Of a stretch of 21,374 bases of DNA, positions 1-6,374 are shown one piece after another. The notes beneath the pieces are model-generated. The model made no database searches and was not told the origin of the DNA. It saw only the letters and a list, made by a program, of their open reading frames with translations. A program made the position numbers and the translations under genes. The DNA comes from an uncultured Oscillospiraceae bacterium (lineage in GTDB: Bacteria > Bacillota_A > Clostridia > Oscillospirales > Oscillospiraceae), in contig CAJUAW010000039.1 in NCBI GenBank assembly GCA_910584605.1, positions 1 to 21,374 on the forward strand, written 5' to 3'. Position 1 is the first letter of the stretch. Each line of letters begins with the position of its first letter.

Positions 1-1117
1 GGTAGCTGTGCTCGTCCTCGGTGACCTGCACCCCCTGCTCCTCTTGGATCACCCGGGCGGCGATGCCCGCCATCCGCCAGGCCAGGGGGTACTTCTCCCG
101 CAGCTCCGCCGCCATAGGGTTCTTCAGCCGCACGTGGAATCGCAGGCGGTTGACCATAAACATCAGGTGGTAGAGGAACTCCTCCTCAAACTCCGGGCTG
201 GCCATCTGAAGGTCCATCTCCAGCTTGATCTGCCGGAATATTTTCCCCTGGAGGGGCCGCATGGCCGGGTCCAGCTGGATGGACCGCATGTCCATCACGT
301 CCGCCGGGGTACGCATCCCCACAATGGGCAGCAGAGTGAACAGCTTCTCCTCCGCCGGAACGTCGATGTGGAGGAACGCGCCAATCTGCTGGGTCAAGGC
401 GTTGACAGCCTGAAATTCCGGCCGGGCGGCCAGACGGTAAAAGGCGGTGGGCAGCTCGCCAATGGGGTGCCCGGTGAGGAAGCGGTCCAGCATGACGGTC
501 AAAAACCGCTGGAATCGCTGCCGGGTGGTGCGGCCCACCGGAGTGTGGGCAAAGGCGTTCTGCACCAGTGCGACAATCTCCTCCTCCAGGGGGTAGTCCC
601 GGTAGAGGGCTTCGAAGCAGTGCTCCAGCAGGTAGTGGCGCACGTCCTGTTCCCGGCCCTGGAGGGTCAGCCCCTGGCTGGTCTTGCCCTGGACGGACAG
701 CTGGTAGGGCTCCAGAGCGGTGCGGAGCCGCTTCAGATCGCTGACTAACGTACTGCGGCCCACGTTCATCTCGTAGGCCAGCTCGTCGGTGAGGAGAGGG
801 GCCTCCGCCCGCATCAGGCGGCCAAATATGTAGTCCATCCGGCCTCCGGGGGAGTTCAAACCGCCATCGTCCGCCAGAATCCGGGCCCGGACGGTCTGGA
901 AACGGGCCGCGTCGTAGATGTGGAGGGTGTACCGGCCCTGGCTGCTCCGGATGGACGCGCAGTCCTTCAGCTCGGACTCCAGCTGCTTGACGTCGTTGGA
1001 GATGGTCCGCTCGCTGACCTGGAGCTTCCCGGCCAGGGCGCTGGAGGAGACCGCCGGCGCGCTGCACAGAGACAGCAAAATATACGCCAGCCGGTTGCCG
1101 CCAAATTCGGTGTTCAC
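1..1117 (-). CDS. PRD-domain (BglG/MtlR-type) transcriptional activator, GutR-like, C-terminus cut by window edge
   Basis: The reading frame is open from a GTG at 1117 to the window edge, giving 372 visible residues without a stop. GGAGGGGATC lies just upstream of the GTG and decides the start. The N-terminus (about 1-60) is a DeoR/HTH_11-like winged helix ending in VSERTISNDVKQLE, followed by a second Mga/HTH-like helix pair (about 75-140, with NVGRSTLVSDLKRL) and two PTS-regulation domains. PRD1 (about 165-275) is degenerate. PRD2 (from about 285) keeps the signature FLYHLMFMVNRLRFHVRLKN followed by a NPM..ELREKYPLAW stretch. Proteins of this family are phosphorylated on PRD histidines by HPr and EIIB. 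The domain order with DNA-binding helices fits an activator rather than an RNA-binding antiterminator. It follows a sorbitol-6-phosphate dehydrogenase gene by 22 bases, the gutF-gutR order known from Lactobacillus casei, so control of sorbitol PTS genes beyond the left edge is likely. The missing part should contain the EIIB/EIIA-like domains. Confidence 0.88.
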   Translation of the reverse strand, partial: MNTEFGGNRLAYILLSLCSAPAVSSSALAGKLQVSERTISNDVKQLESELKDCASIRSSQGRYTLHIYDAARFQTVRARILADDGGLNSPGGRMDYIFGRLMRAEAPLLTDELAYEMNVGRSTLVSDLKRLRTALEPYQLSVQGKTSQGLTLQGREQDVRHYLLEHCFEALYRDYPLEEEIVALVQNAFAHTPVGRTTRQRFQRFLTVMLDRFLTGHPIGELPTAFYRLAARPEFQAVNALTQQIGAFLHIDVPAEEKLFTLLPIVGMRTPADVMDMRSIQLDPAMRPLQGKIFRQIKLEMDLQMASPEFEEEFLYHLMFMVNRLRFHVRLKNPMAAELREKYPLAWRMAGIAARVIQEEQGVQVTEDEHSY

Positions 1118-1139
1118 CGCGATCCCCTCCCTATATGTG

Positions 1140-1940
1140 TTACCCTCTGGATTTGCCGCCTGAGATGTTCAATGTGGTGCCCGCGATGTAGCTGGCCCGG
1201 CCGGAGACCAGGAAGGCCACCAGATCGCCCACCTCGTCCAGCTTTCCGTCCCGGCCCAGGGGGATGACCTTGCTGTAGTCGGTGGACAGCTCCTCCGGCT
1301 TGCAGCCTCTGGTGTAGGCCAGGGCGTCGTTGTAGGCCGGGGAGCGCAGGCCGGTGGCCTCCATGATACCGGGGGCGCAGGCCACCACGCGGATGTTGTG
1401 CTTGCCCAGCTCCTTGGCCCAGGAGCGGGTGAAGCTGTCCACTGCGCCCTTGGTGGCGGAGTAGGCGCTCTGGCCCTGGGAACCCTCCTTGCCCGACTCG
1501 GAGGACATGTTCACGATGACGCCGCCCCCCTGCTTCAGCATTTGCCGGGCGCAGGCCTGGGCGCACAGGAACACGCCCTTCACGTTGATGTCAAACATTT
1601 TGCCGAAGGACGCCTCGTTCAGCTCGTATTCGGGCCGCTCCCCGGCGGCGTCCACCAGCAGGCGGGGCATGTTGATGCCCGCATTGTTCACCAGGGCGTC
1701 GATTTTTCCGTACTTCTCCACCACGGCGTCCGCCATGGCCTGCACGCTGTCAGGACTGGTCACGTCGCACTTGACGCACCAGGCGCCGTCCAGTTCGCCG
1801 CCGGTGTTCACCGTCATGTCGGCCACTACAGCCTTGGCCCCGGCTTTTGTCAGGGTCTGCACCACATGCTTGCCGATGCCGGAGGCCCCGCCTGTGACGA
1901 TGACCACCTGATCCTCCAAACCAAGCCAGCCTTTTTCCAT
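1140..1940 (-). CDS. srlD: sorbitol-6-phosphate 2-dehydrogenase (SDR family)
   Basis: A 266-residue classical short-chain dehydrogenase/reductase. Visible motifs are the nucleotide-binding TGGASGIG (16-23), the acidic D41 after the second strand that points to NAD(H), NNAG (85-88), the serine-rich active-site strand NMSSESG (144-150), and the catalytic YSATK (Y160, K164). The opening WLGLEDQVVIVTGG, the insertion around RLLVDAAGERPEYELNEASF, and the ending GTTLNISGGKSRG match the sorbitol-6-phosphate dehydrogenase subgroup (GutF/SrlD), as does the length. The enzyme oxidises sorbitol-6-phosphate from the PTS to fructose-6-phosphate in the cytoplasm. The ATG is preceded by GGAGGAAATTGTT. It is the first gene of the operon, followed by the PRD activator. 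Another sugar-alcohol phosphate is possible, but the neighbour supports sorbitol. Confidence 0.88.
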   Translation of the reverse strand: MEKGWLGLEDQVVIVTGGASGIGKHVVQTLTKAGAKAVVADMTVNTGGELDGAWCVKCDVTSPDSVQAMADAVVEKYGKIDALVNNAGINMPRLLVDAAGERPEYELNEASFGKMFDINVKGVFLCAQACARQMLKQGGGVIVNMSSESGKEGSQGQSAYSATKGAVDSFTRSWAKELGKHNIRVVACAPGIMEATGLRSPAYNDALAYTRGCKPEELSTDYSKVIPLGRDGKLDEVGDLVAFLVSGRASYIAGTTLNISGGKSRG

Positions 1941-2077
1941 AACAATTTCCTCCTTTACCGCCCCGGATCTCAGGTCCGGCGCTGTTTATGTCCCCATTTT
2001 AGAGGAAATCCGTGCTGGCTTTAATACCGCCTTTTTTGAAGGGCCGGAAAAGAATTGGGCTTCCATTTTTCTGAGCA

Positions 2078-2112
2078 GCGGAAAATATGCAGTGAAATAG
2101 TTCATATTCCGC
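2078..2112 (-). promoter_or_regulatory. imperfect inverted repeat upstream of srlD; candidate activator site or leader hairpin
   Basis: Arms are GCGGAAAATATG (2078-2089) and CATATTCCGC (2103-2112), complementary apart from two extra A residues in the left arm, separated by 13 bases. It lies between the strong upstream promoter and the gene. It could be the DNA operator of the PRD activator, with a weaker proximal promoter (TTAAAG-17-TAAAAT, 2024 down to 1996) as its target, or an RNA hairpin in a long leader. The sequence alone does not decide. Confidence 0.4.
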
Positions 2113-2178
2113 AATACAGGCCCCTCAATTTTGTGTACTATGACTATATCATATTAAATAAAATATTTTATTAAATAT

Positions 2179-2207
2179 AATATATAATTAGAAGTGTGAA
2201 CTGTCAA
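2179..2207 (-). promoter_or_regulatory. sigma-A-type promoter for the sorbitol operon
   Basis: On the minus strand TTGACA (2207-2202), a 17-base spacer and TATATT (2184-2179) form a near-consensus promoter. Transcription would start near 2172 and leave a leader of about 230 bases before the dehydrogenase start. The long leader and inner inverted repeat leave room for regulation after initiation. Confidence 0.55.
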
Positions 2208-2285
2208 GAGCCAAAGCCTGTTATGATCCGATCTTGACGGCCCCCTTCGCCTGCTCCGAACGCTGGCCGGACGCTTGCTGTCCGC

Positions 2286-2330
2286 AAAAACAAACGCTCC
2301 TGGAAATCAATCGATTTCCAGGAGCGTTTG
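2286..2330 (-). terminator. rho-independent terminator with 18-bp perfect stem
   Basis: CAAACGCTCCTGGAAATC (2291-2308) and its exact complement (2313-2330) flank a 4-base loop, and on the minus strand the stem is followed by TTTTT (2290-2286). It lies downstream of the minus-strand gene run ending at 2414 and upstream of the sorbitol promoter, so it separates the two units. The stem is unusually long and perfect for a terminator. Confidence 0.75.
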
Positions 2331-2384
2331 GAAGAAGCACGCAGCCAAATGACGCTCTTTCTATCACCACCAATCAACTGTCCA

Positions 2385-2410
2385 CGGCTCAGAAGCATTG
2401 CTTTGAGCCG
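2385..2410 (-). other. hairpin just after the 50-aa ORF stop
   Basis: CGGCTC (2385-2390) pairs with GAGCCG (2405-2410), and AAGC pairs with GCTT around an ATT loop. There is no U-tract on either strand, so it is not a canonical terminator. It sits 3 bases beyond the stop codon of the small ORF at 2414-2566 and may stabilise the mRNA 3' end. Confidence 0.4.
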
Positions 2411-2413
2411 GGA

Positions 2414-2566
2414 TCATATAGCTGGCTCCCTTCGCTTGTCCTGAATAACATTGTGCGCCATATCTTCATGTTGCAGCACAGTCGAAAAAAATTCCGCAGT
2501 ATCCTTCATAGTGTCGCTGCACAAAAAGAAAATCGCTTTCCCATTTAGTAAATGTGTGTATCGCAC
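2414..2566 (-). CDS. small protein of 50 residues, unknown function
   Basis: The GTG at 2566 follows the zinc-ribbon gene stop by 19 bases, with AAGGAG 10 bases upstream of the start. This matches the 20-base gap between the two genes before it, so it looks like the last cistron of the run. The product begins VRYTHLLNGKAIFFLCSDTM, continues with an acidic/amphipathic stretch (KDTAEFFSTVLQHEDMAHNV) and ends in QDKRREPAI. I do not recognise a family. Composition and spacing look protein-like, but the start is GTG and the length short, so it could also be a C-terminal remnant. Confidence 0.45.
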   Translation of the reverse strand: MRYTHLLNGKAIFFLCSDTMKDTAEFFSTVLQHEDMAHNVIQDKRREPAI

Positions 2567-2585
2567 AATGATTCATCTCCTTGTC

Positions 2586-3122
2586 TCACATTATCTCAGT
2601 TATGGAGGTTGCCATCTGAAAAAACTTCCGCCTGCACGCCGGGCACTCCGATGGGATCACCAGCGGGCAGAGCTTTGTCTTCACATACCCGATCCGCATC
2701 TGCCGGAGGGTATAGCAGCACTCCTTGTTCCGCATTTCCTCATGCCTCCCATCCGGGGCGTAGTAGGGAAAAAGCTGTCCGCAGCAAGGGCAGTGCCAGA
2801 AGAGTTTCGCCGTATGCCTCAGCCACCTGGCGAGGAAGGCCAGGGGCAGCAGCACAAAGGATACCAGAGAGAGCAGGAACGCCATGGCTCCAACTCCCTC
2901 CGGCAGAGCCTCCTTGCCCCAGAGCAGCACCACAACACCCGTCGGAAAGTTGCTGAGAACCAGCACCACAAAGCCTCCCCGCTCGATCAGGAATAACGCC
3001 TGAGCGAAGCGGCGGCACCAGCAGAACCGGGGCGGCATCTGCGGGTATATGTAGGAAAAGGGCACGGCCTGGTTCTTCTGCTGCCGCCTATAAGCGGCAA
3101 AATCGTCTTCTTCCCGTCTCAT
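2586..3122 (-). CDS. hypothetical two-TM membrane protein with C-terminal zinc ribbon
   Basis: A 178-residue protein. The first 47 residues are polar with a basic RRQQKNQ patch and an FCWCRR motif. Hydrophobic segments at about 50-68 and 79-98 are probable membrane helices. After the second helix comes a cysteine-rich region with CPCC (111-114) and CPAC (160-163), the two knuckles of a probable zinc ribbon, plus an inserted CC at 135-136. Positive residues after the second helix (RWLRH) suggest that the zinc domain is cytoplasmic. GAGGGGAC lies upstream of the ATG, and the gene starts 20 bases after its upstream neighbour, so the two are probably co-transcribed. The family is unknown to me; similar small membrane zinc-ribbon proteins are common and unassigned in Clostridia. 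Confidence 0.72.
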   Translation of the reverse strand: MRREEDDFAAYRRQQKNQAVPFSYIYPQMPPRFCWCRRFAQALFLIERGGFVVLVLSNFPTGVVVLLWGKEALPEGVGAMAFLLSLVSFVLLPLAFLARWLRHTAKLFWHCPCCGQLFPYYAPDGRHEEMRNKECCYTLRQMRIGYVKTKLCPLVIPSECPACRRKFFQMATSITEIM

Positions 3123-3142
3123 ACGCTGTGTCCCCTCATAGG

Positions 3143-3577
3143 TCAGTCCTCCTCGTCCTGATTTCGCAGTTCTTCCTCAATATCCGCCATGGCCTCCGGA
3201 CTGACGAAGCCCTCCACCTCACGCTCCATGTCAAGCATTGTCTCCCGCTCAATCTCCCGGTCTGTCTGGAGCGTATTTCGGAAGAATTCTCGGTCCATGG
3301 GATCCGCCTGCCAGGGACATCCTGGTCTCTCCTGACACTCCCGGTACAATTCCGTCTCAAATCCAGCCCGATCCAGCTCTTTCAAGAGCTTCGCCATTTT
3401 CCGGTCGCCCTCTATCCAAGACTTTTCCTGATCGGTCAAATAGATGTATTCATGGTTTTGAACCATGGCCCGCAGCTCCGATAGCGACCGATTTGGATGC
3501 CATTTCCGCAGAAGCTTCAAAAGGGCTACACTGGGTATCGTGGTTTTTATCTTGATACCGTCTCGATATTCACTCAT
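3143..3577 (-). CDS. hypothetical protein with L7/L12 C-terminal-domain-like pattern
   Basis: A 144-residue soluble, very acidic protein. The start ATG is preceded by AAGGGAG. Residues about 8-75 show IKTTIPSVALLKLLRKW, then LSELRAMVQN, then MAKLLKELDRAGFETELYRE. This alternation of a strand, a helix with a conserved leucine/glutamate pattern, and a final helix ending in an AG-x-E-x-EL strand resembles the fold of the ribosomal L7/L12 C-terminal domain found in stand-alone bacterial proteins. That is pattern recognition, not an alignment. The C-terminal 50 residues are a charged helical tail ending NQDEED. It precedes the membrane zinc-ribbon gene by 20 bases. Function unknown. Confidence 0.7.
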   Translation of the reverse strand: MSEYRDGIKIKTTIPSVALLKLLRKWHPNRSLSELRAMVQNHEYIYLTDQEKSWIEGDRKMAKLLKELDRAGFETELYRECQERPGCPWQADPMDREFFRNTLQTDREIERETMLDMEREVEGFVSPEAMADIEEELRNQDEED

Positions 3578-3661
3578 GGTATTACTCCCTTCACATCAAT
3601 TCTCGATCTGAACTGCCTCATCTGCGCTTTTGGCTCACTCGCCGGGGACGGCTATATCTTC

Positions 3662-3730
3662 CTAGTTCTCCGCCGAGCGGATCAGCAGCAAGACCCCGGC
3701 TGCGGAGATGATGGTTTTCAGTCGATACAT
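3662..3730 (-). CDS. possible 22-residue hydrophobic peptide
   Basis: A minus-strand ORF reads MYRLKTIISAAGVLLLIRSA followed by EN and a stop. It has a basic start, a 12-residue hydrophobic core and a short polar end, as in small membrane peptides. It falls in an otherwise gene-free gap between the DKNYY fragment and the L7/L12-like gene. There is only a weak GAG upstream and no good Shine-Dalgarno site. A remnant or chance ORF is quite possible. Confidence 0.25.
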   Translation of the reverse strand: MYRLKTIISAAGVLLLIRSAEN

Positions 3731-3755
3731 ACACAATACTCATGAAACGATTCGC

Positions 3756-4140
3756 CTACACACCCTTCTTTTTTGTCACTACCATTCCGTGAATAGAATG
3801 GTACTTGTCTTCCGCATAACCATCTTCCAGCACGTTGAAAGAGTCCCGATCTACATGCAACAAGCAGTTTCCCCAAAAGACGTGCTGATCGTCACAGGCG
3901 TATCCATCACGAAGTACAGTAAAGGACTGTGGAATTGTCCTTTTTACCGTTACTTGACAATAATATACACGGTCATCATCTTTTGTATAGCCGTCAGACA
4001 GGATTGTAAAGGCAGCTGGATTTTTACACGTTTTCAGCCGGACAGCATAGCTGGTTTCAGCGGTAACCGGATGGTTTTCTATCGTTGTCTTTCAAAATAC
4101 GTGCATATCCCATAGCATGAACCCCTTTAACTCCAATCAT
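3756..4140 (-). pseudogene. DKNYY-repeat protein gene, frameshifted
   Basis: The ATG at 4140 overlaps the TGA of the upstream GRAM-like gene as ATGA, so translation should be coupled. The first frame gives MIGVKGVHAMGYARILKDND and hits a stop after about 27 residues. The remaining protein is intact in the next frame: it contains FTILSDGYTKDDDRVYY, FTVLRDGYACDDQHVFW, and FNVLEDGYAEDKYHSI, three units of the DKNYY family (a repeat of the type F-x-V-L-x-D-G-Y-A-x-D). Removing one A from the AAAA run near 4094 joins the frames into one protein of about 127 residues ending KKKGV. Either the gene is freshly broken or the base is a sequencing error. DKNYY proteins have no firm function. Base composition is clearly more AT-rich than the flanks, suggesting acquisition. 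Confidence 0.7.
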
Positions 4141-4466
4141 TTTAATTGAGGGATGCCCAAACTCCGAAGCCAGCCTTGCAGTTTTTTCACAGGAAAGCCG
4201 GTAAATGTATACTTTTCACCGGATCTGCTATGGATCGTCACTTTGGTCGCAAACAGATGTTTTCCGACTGCAAACCCTCTGATTTCTGCCCGACTCAATT
4301 CAACTTCCATGTGAGTTGTCCAGGAAATCTGAAAGCACACCCTCCGGTTCGTCACAAAAATTGTCCCACGCCATACATTGCACGAACTCCCCAGCACCGG
4401 TTCCCAGTAGGCCATCATCCCTTGGCCGATCATGGACTCGCCTGGCTGAAGCTGAATATTTGCCAC
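4137..4466 (-). CDS. GRAM/bacterial PH-like domain protein
   Basis: A 109-residue protein starting at GTG 4466 after AGGGAGGGG. The core WRGTIFVTNRRVCFQISW (33-50), then MEVELSRAEIRGFAVGK and KVTIHSRSGEKYTFTGF, fits the GRAM/PH-like layout: a G-x-L-x-x-TN-x-R-x-x-F hairpin, a strand pair with an I-x-x-I segment, then a final K-x-T-F-x-G-F strand and C-terminal helix. There is no signal peptide or membrane helix. Such domains bind lipids or serve as protein-interaction modules, but for the short bacterial forms no role is established. It overlaps the following DKNYY gene by 4 bases, so the two products are probably made together. Confidence 0.72.
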   Translation of the reverse strand: MANIQLQPGESMIGQGMMAYWEPVLGSSCNVWRGTIFVTNRRVCFQISWTTHMEVELSRAEIRGFAVGKHLFATKVTIHSRSGEKYTFTGFPVKKLQGWLRSLGIPQLK

Positions 4467-4584
4467 AGGTATTCCCCTCCCTTTTTAGAGATCCTCTCAG
4501 GCCGTCTTCTCCTGGAACGTCCACTGGGTATAGGACGCGGCATTGCAGTTGGTCAAACCCGCCGCTTTTCTGCGTTTTGGGCGA

Positions 4585-4630
4585 GGCGGTGGTACCCATT
4601 GAGCTATACCGCTCATTTCGCACCACCGCC
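4585..4630. other. stem-loop between the ClpX-like and GRAM-like genes
   Basis: GGCGGTGGT (4585-4593) and its exact complement ACCACCGCC (4622-4630) enclose a smaller GAGC/GCTC stem (4601-4614). There is no U-run on either side, so it looks like a structured spacer or processing signal rather than a terminator. A 39-codon frame crosses it (4616 to 4497) without a usable ribosome binding site. Confidence 0.4.
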
Positions 4631-4648
4631 CGCCCCGCGTTGTGTCAT

Positions 4649-6094
4649 TTAGAAGGGGAGTTCCGCCATCCGATTGCGGCTCATGCAGGCCCTGCCGCTC
4701 TTGCGGAGCTTCCTCGCCCGGCAGCGCAGCCTGCCGTCCTCCAAGGTGACCGACCATGCCTTCGCTTCGGGGGCATCAAACATGGCGTCATCAATGGCGT
4801 TGAGGATTGCGGAGCGCATCCAGCGGACGCCCAGTCCGGATTCAATGGCCCGCTCCGCAAGCGCGTCACCGGCGGCGCTGTCGATGCCGATCTTGCAGCC
4901 GGTGGACTCCTGCAGGCCGGACAGCACCGGGCCTCTGAGTATGGCCTTGTAGCCGTCCACGGACAGCTGCTCCAGCGCGATGATTTTATTGATCCGCCCC
5001 ACGATTTCCAGGCGCATCCCGGCGTGGATGAGATCATGATAGGAGATGTCCTTGTGGCCTCCGGCGTCGGCTTTGGGGGCCGTGCTGAAGCCGATGCGCT
5101 TGGCGTCCTTGGCCTTTCCCGCCAGCAGCCGCTCGAACGCGCCCAGCATGACGACAGAAACCTTGGAACAGTCCACGGACAGGGCGGGCTGTCTGTCCTC
5201 TGCGCCAAACTCTATCACGTCGCCGTCCATCATCTTGAGCAGGTCGTTCTGGAGGAGCACGTTGTAGTCCGTGCCGCCGGAACCTATAGCGGGCTCGCAG
5301 AGGCGCTTGTCTGCCTCGTCGAGAACGACGATCAGGCCGCGGCGTCTGATATCATCCGAGCCGACGCCGTTGAAGATGTCCCGCAGGTGCAGGCTCCCGC
5401 GCCACCCGTCCGCCGCGAACCGGGAGAAGTCTATCATGCGGACCAGGCCGGGATATTCTTTTGACAAGGTGCGCCAGATTTCGGATTTCCCGCAGCCGCT
5501 GGGTCCGGCAAACACGGCGTTGGTCCTGCGTCCGGAGAGATGGTTGTATACGATCATGGCCGCGGCCTTGACGGCCTCGGGCTGGCCGATGACCTTCTTT
5601 GTGATGTTGTCCCGGATTTTCTTGGGCGGGGGCATCCGGAGGGATTCCCGCAGCATCTCCTCGCCGATATGGTCGAATCTTTTTTCAAGGTCTTCAAGCA
5701 TTTCTTCGGTTTGCTCGCACACGTAGTCCTCTATGGCCTGTATCGTCTCGGGGGACAGCGGCGGTATCTCCTCATCACCCGGGCCGGCCAGCAGGCGGCC
5801 GAACAGGTCCGCGAGGTCGTCTTTCAACTTGTAGCTGACCCTCGGCGCGTTCGCCAGGACATCCAGCAGGATGCTTCCGGCGGCCCGGCGGGGACGGTTG
5901 TTGAAGAGCTTCGCCAGTATCTCGACTTCACTCAGCAGGGCGGTGTACTCCTCCTCGCTCAGGGGATCGAAGTCGCCGTTCTTGGCCATCTCGGTGAACT
6001 TGATCGCGGGGTTCTCGATGTAGGAACTTGTGCCGTCGCTGAGGACCTGGTTGATGCACTCAACGCAGAAATCGCGCGCCATTTTGTTTCTCAT
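4649..6094 (-). CDS. ClpX-like AAA+ ATPase
   Basis: A 481-residue protein, longer than ClpX (about 420). Residues 1-155 form an N-terminal region with only CVEC (10-13) as a possible relic of the ClpX zinc domain; the second CxxC pair is absent. An AAA+ module follows: I-x-x-x-VIGQPEAVKAAA (164-178), Walker A GPSGCGKS (197-204), Walker B LIVVLDEADK (254-263), RLEIVGRINKII (361-372), the counterpart of the ClpX arginine-finger helix, and sensor-2 GVRWMRSAI (422-430). This order is that of ClpX/HslU. The Walker B acidic pair is intact, so ATP hydrolysis is expected. No ClpP gene or IGF-type ClpP-binding loop is evident, so it may be a ClpP-independent unfoldase. The basic C-terminal tail RKLRKSGR is extra. 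Its own promoter and a leader hairpin lie upstream. Confidence 0.85.
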   Translation of the reverse strand: MRNKMARDFCVECINQVLSDGTSSYIENPAIKFTEMAKNGDFDPLSEEEYTALLSEVEILAKLFNNRPRRAAGSILLDVLANAPRVSYKLKDDLADLFGRLLAGPGDEEIPPLSPETIQAIEDYVCEQTEEMLEDLEKRFDHIGEEMLRESLRMPPPKKIRDNITKKVIGQPEAVKAAAMIVYNHLSGRRTNAVFAGPSGCGKSEIWRTLSKEYPGLVRMIDFSRFAADGWRGSLHLRDIFNGVGSDDIRRRGLIVVLDEADKRLCEPAIGSGGTDYNVLLQNDLLKMMDGDVIEFGAEDRQPALSVDCSKVSVVMLGAFERLLAGKAKDAKRIGFSTAPKADAGGHKDISYHDLIHAGMRLEIVGRINKIIALEQLSVDGYKAILRGPVLSGLQESTGCKIGIDSAAGDALAERAIESGLGVRWMRSAILNAIDDAMFDAPEAKAWSVTLEDGRLRCRARKLRKSGRACMSRNRMAELPF

Positions 6095-6142
6095 GTTGAA
6101 TTTTCCCCCTTTTCAAGACTGCCTTTTTCGCCGGAAAACAGC

Positions 6143-6189
6143 AAAAAAGGGCATGGTACGGCTAGATATCTAGTCGTCGCAATGCCCTT
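6143..6189 (-). terminator. terminator-like hairpin in the leader of the ClpX-like gene (possible attenuator)
   Basis: AAGGGCAT (6147-6154) pairs with ATGCCCTT (6182-6189), and the inside contains the perfect 12-bp palindrome CTAGATATCTAG (6162-6173) extended by a CGG/TCG pairing. On the minus strand the stem ends in TTTTTT (6148-6143). It lies between a consensus promoter and the ClpX-like start, 49 bases before the ATG. It can act as an intrinsic terminator in the leader, or end a small RNA of about 90 bases. Confidence 0.6.
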
Positions 6190-6242
6190 GGAAGGAAAAA
6201 AATAAATAAAATTGCTGCAAGCCCCGCTCTAGGAGATATTGC

Positions 6243-6271
6243 ATTATAGCACACCCAGGGCGGTTTGTCAA
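6243..6271 (-). promoter_or_regulatory. perfect consensus sigma-A promoter for the ClpX-like gene or a leader RNA
   Basis: On the minus strand TTGACA (6271-6266), a spacer of exactly 17 bases, and TATAAT (6248-6243). Both hexamers match the consensus fully. Transcription should begin near 6236, giving a 142-base leader that contains the hairpin at 6143-6189. It is the strongest promoter sequence in the window. Confidence 0.8.
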
Positions 6272-6374
6272 TAGGACCAGAGTAAAAAATTTACGATGCG
6301 ATAGCCTGGATGCCCACGATCAGGGCCTTTCTTCTGCTCATCTATAGCATGGCGGAGGCGGCGTATGCCAAGGT

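Larger units (their letters stand above)
1941..2413. other. intergenic control region of the sorbitol operon
   Basis: No convincing gene lies in this 473-base stretch. It holds, in minus-strand order, a hairpin directly after the stop of the small upstream ORF (2385-2410), a strong terminator (2286-2330), a near-consensus promoter (2179-2207), an extremely AT-rich patch (about 2140-2195) and an inverted repeat (2078-2112) before the sorbitol dehydrogenase start. Short open frames in this region lack ribosome binding sites and protein-like composition. Confidence 0.6.

Noticed and set aside
8..748. 246-codon plus-strand frame at the left end
   Set aside because: Antisense to the PRD activator, whose helix-turn-helix and PRD2 motifs are clear on the minus strand.
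2291..2330. 40-bp perfect palindrome as a transposon end or replication origin element
   Set aside because: It has a small loop and a T-run at the correct side for the minus-strand genes and no second copy or target duplication in the window, so a terminator is the simpler reading.
3708..4115. 135-codon plus-strand frame in the gap region
   Set aside because: The opposite strand carries three DKNYY repeats in one frame, which is much stronger evidence of coding.
4497..4616. 39-codon minus-strand frame starting MSGIAQW between the ClpX-like and GRAM-like genes
   Set aside because: No Shine-Dalgarno site, Pro/Arg-rich and crosses a perfect stem-loop; not enough support for a gene.
4581..4630. 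tRNA-like look of the stem-loop with GAGCTATACC
   Set aside because: No cloverleaf could be built: the acceptor, D and T arms and a TTC-type T loop are missing.
4316..5464. Long plus-strand open frame (382 codons) opposite the ClpX-like gene
   Set aside because: It is antisense to a gene with clear AAA+ motifs, its product is rich in A, G, H and P without domain pattern, and it has no ribosome binding site. GC-rich coding DNA often gives such mirror frames.
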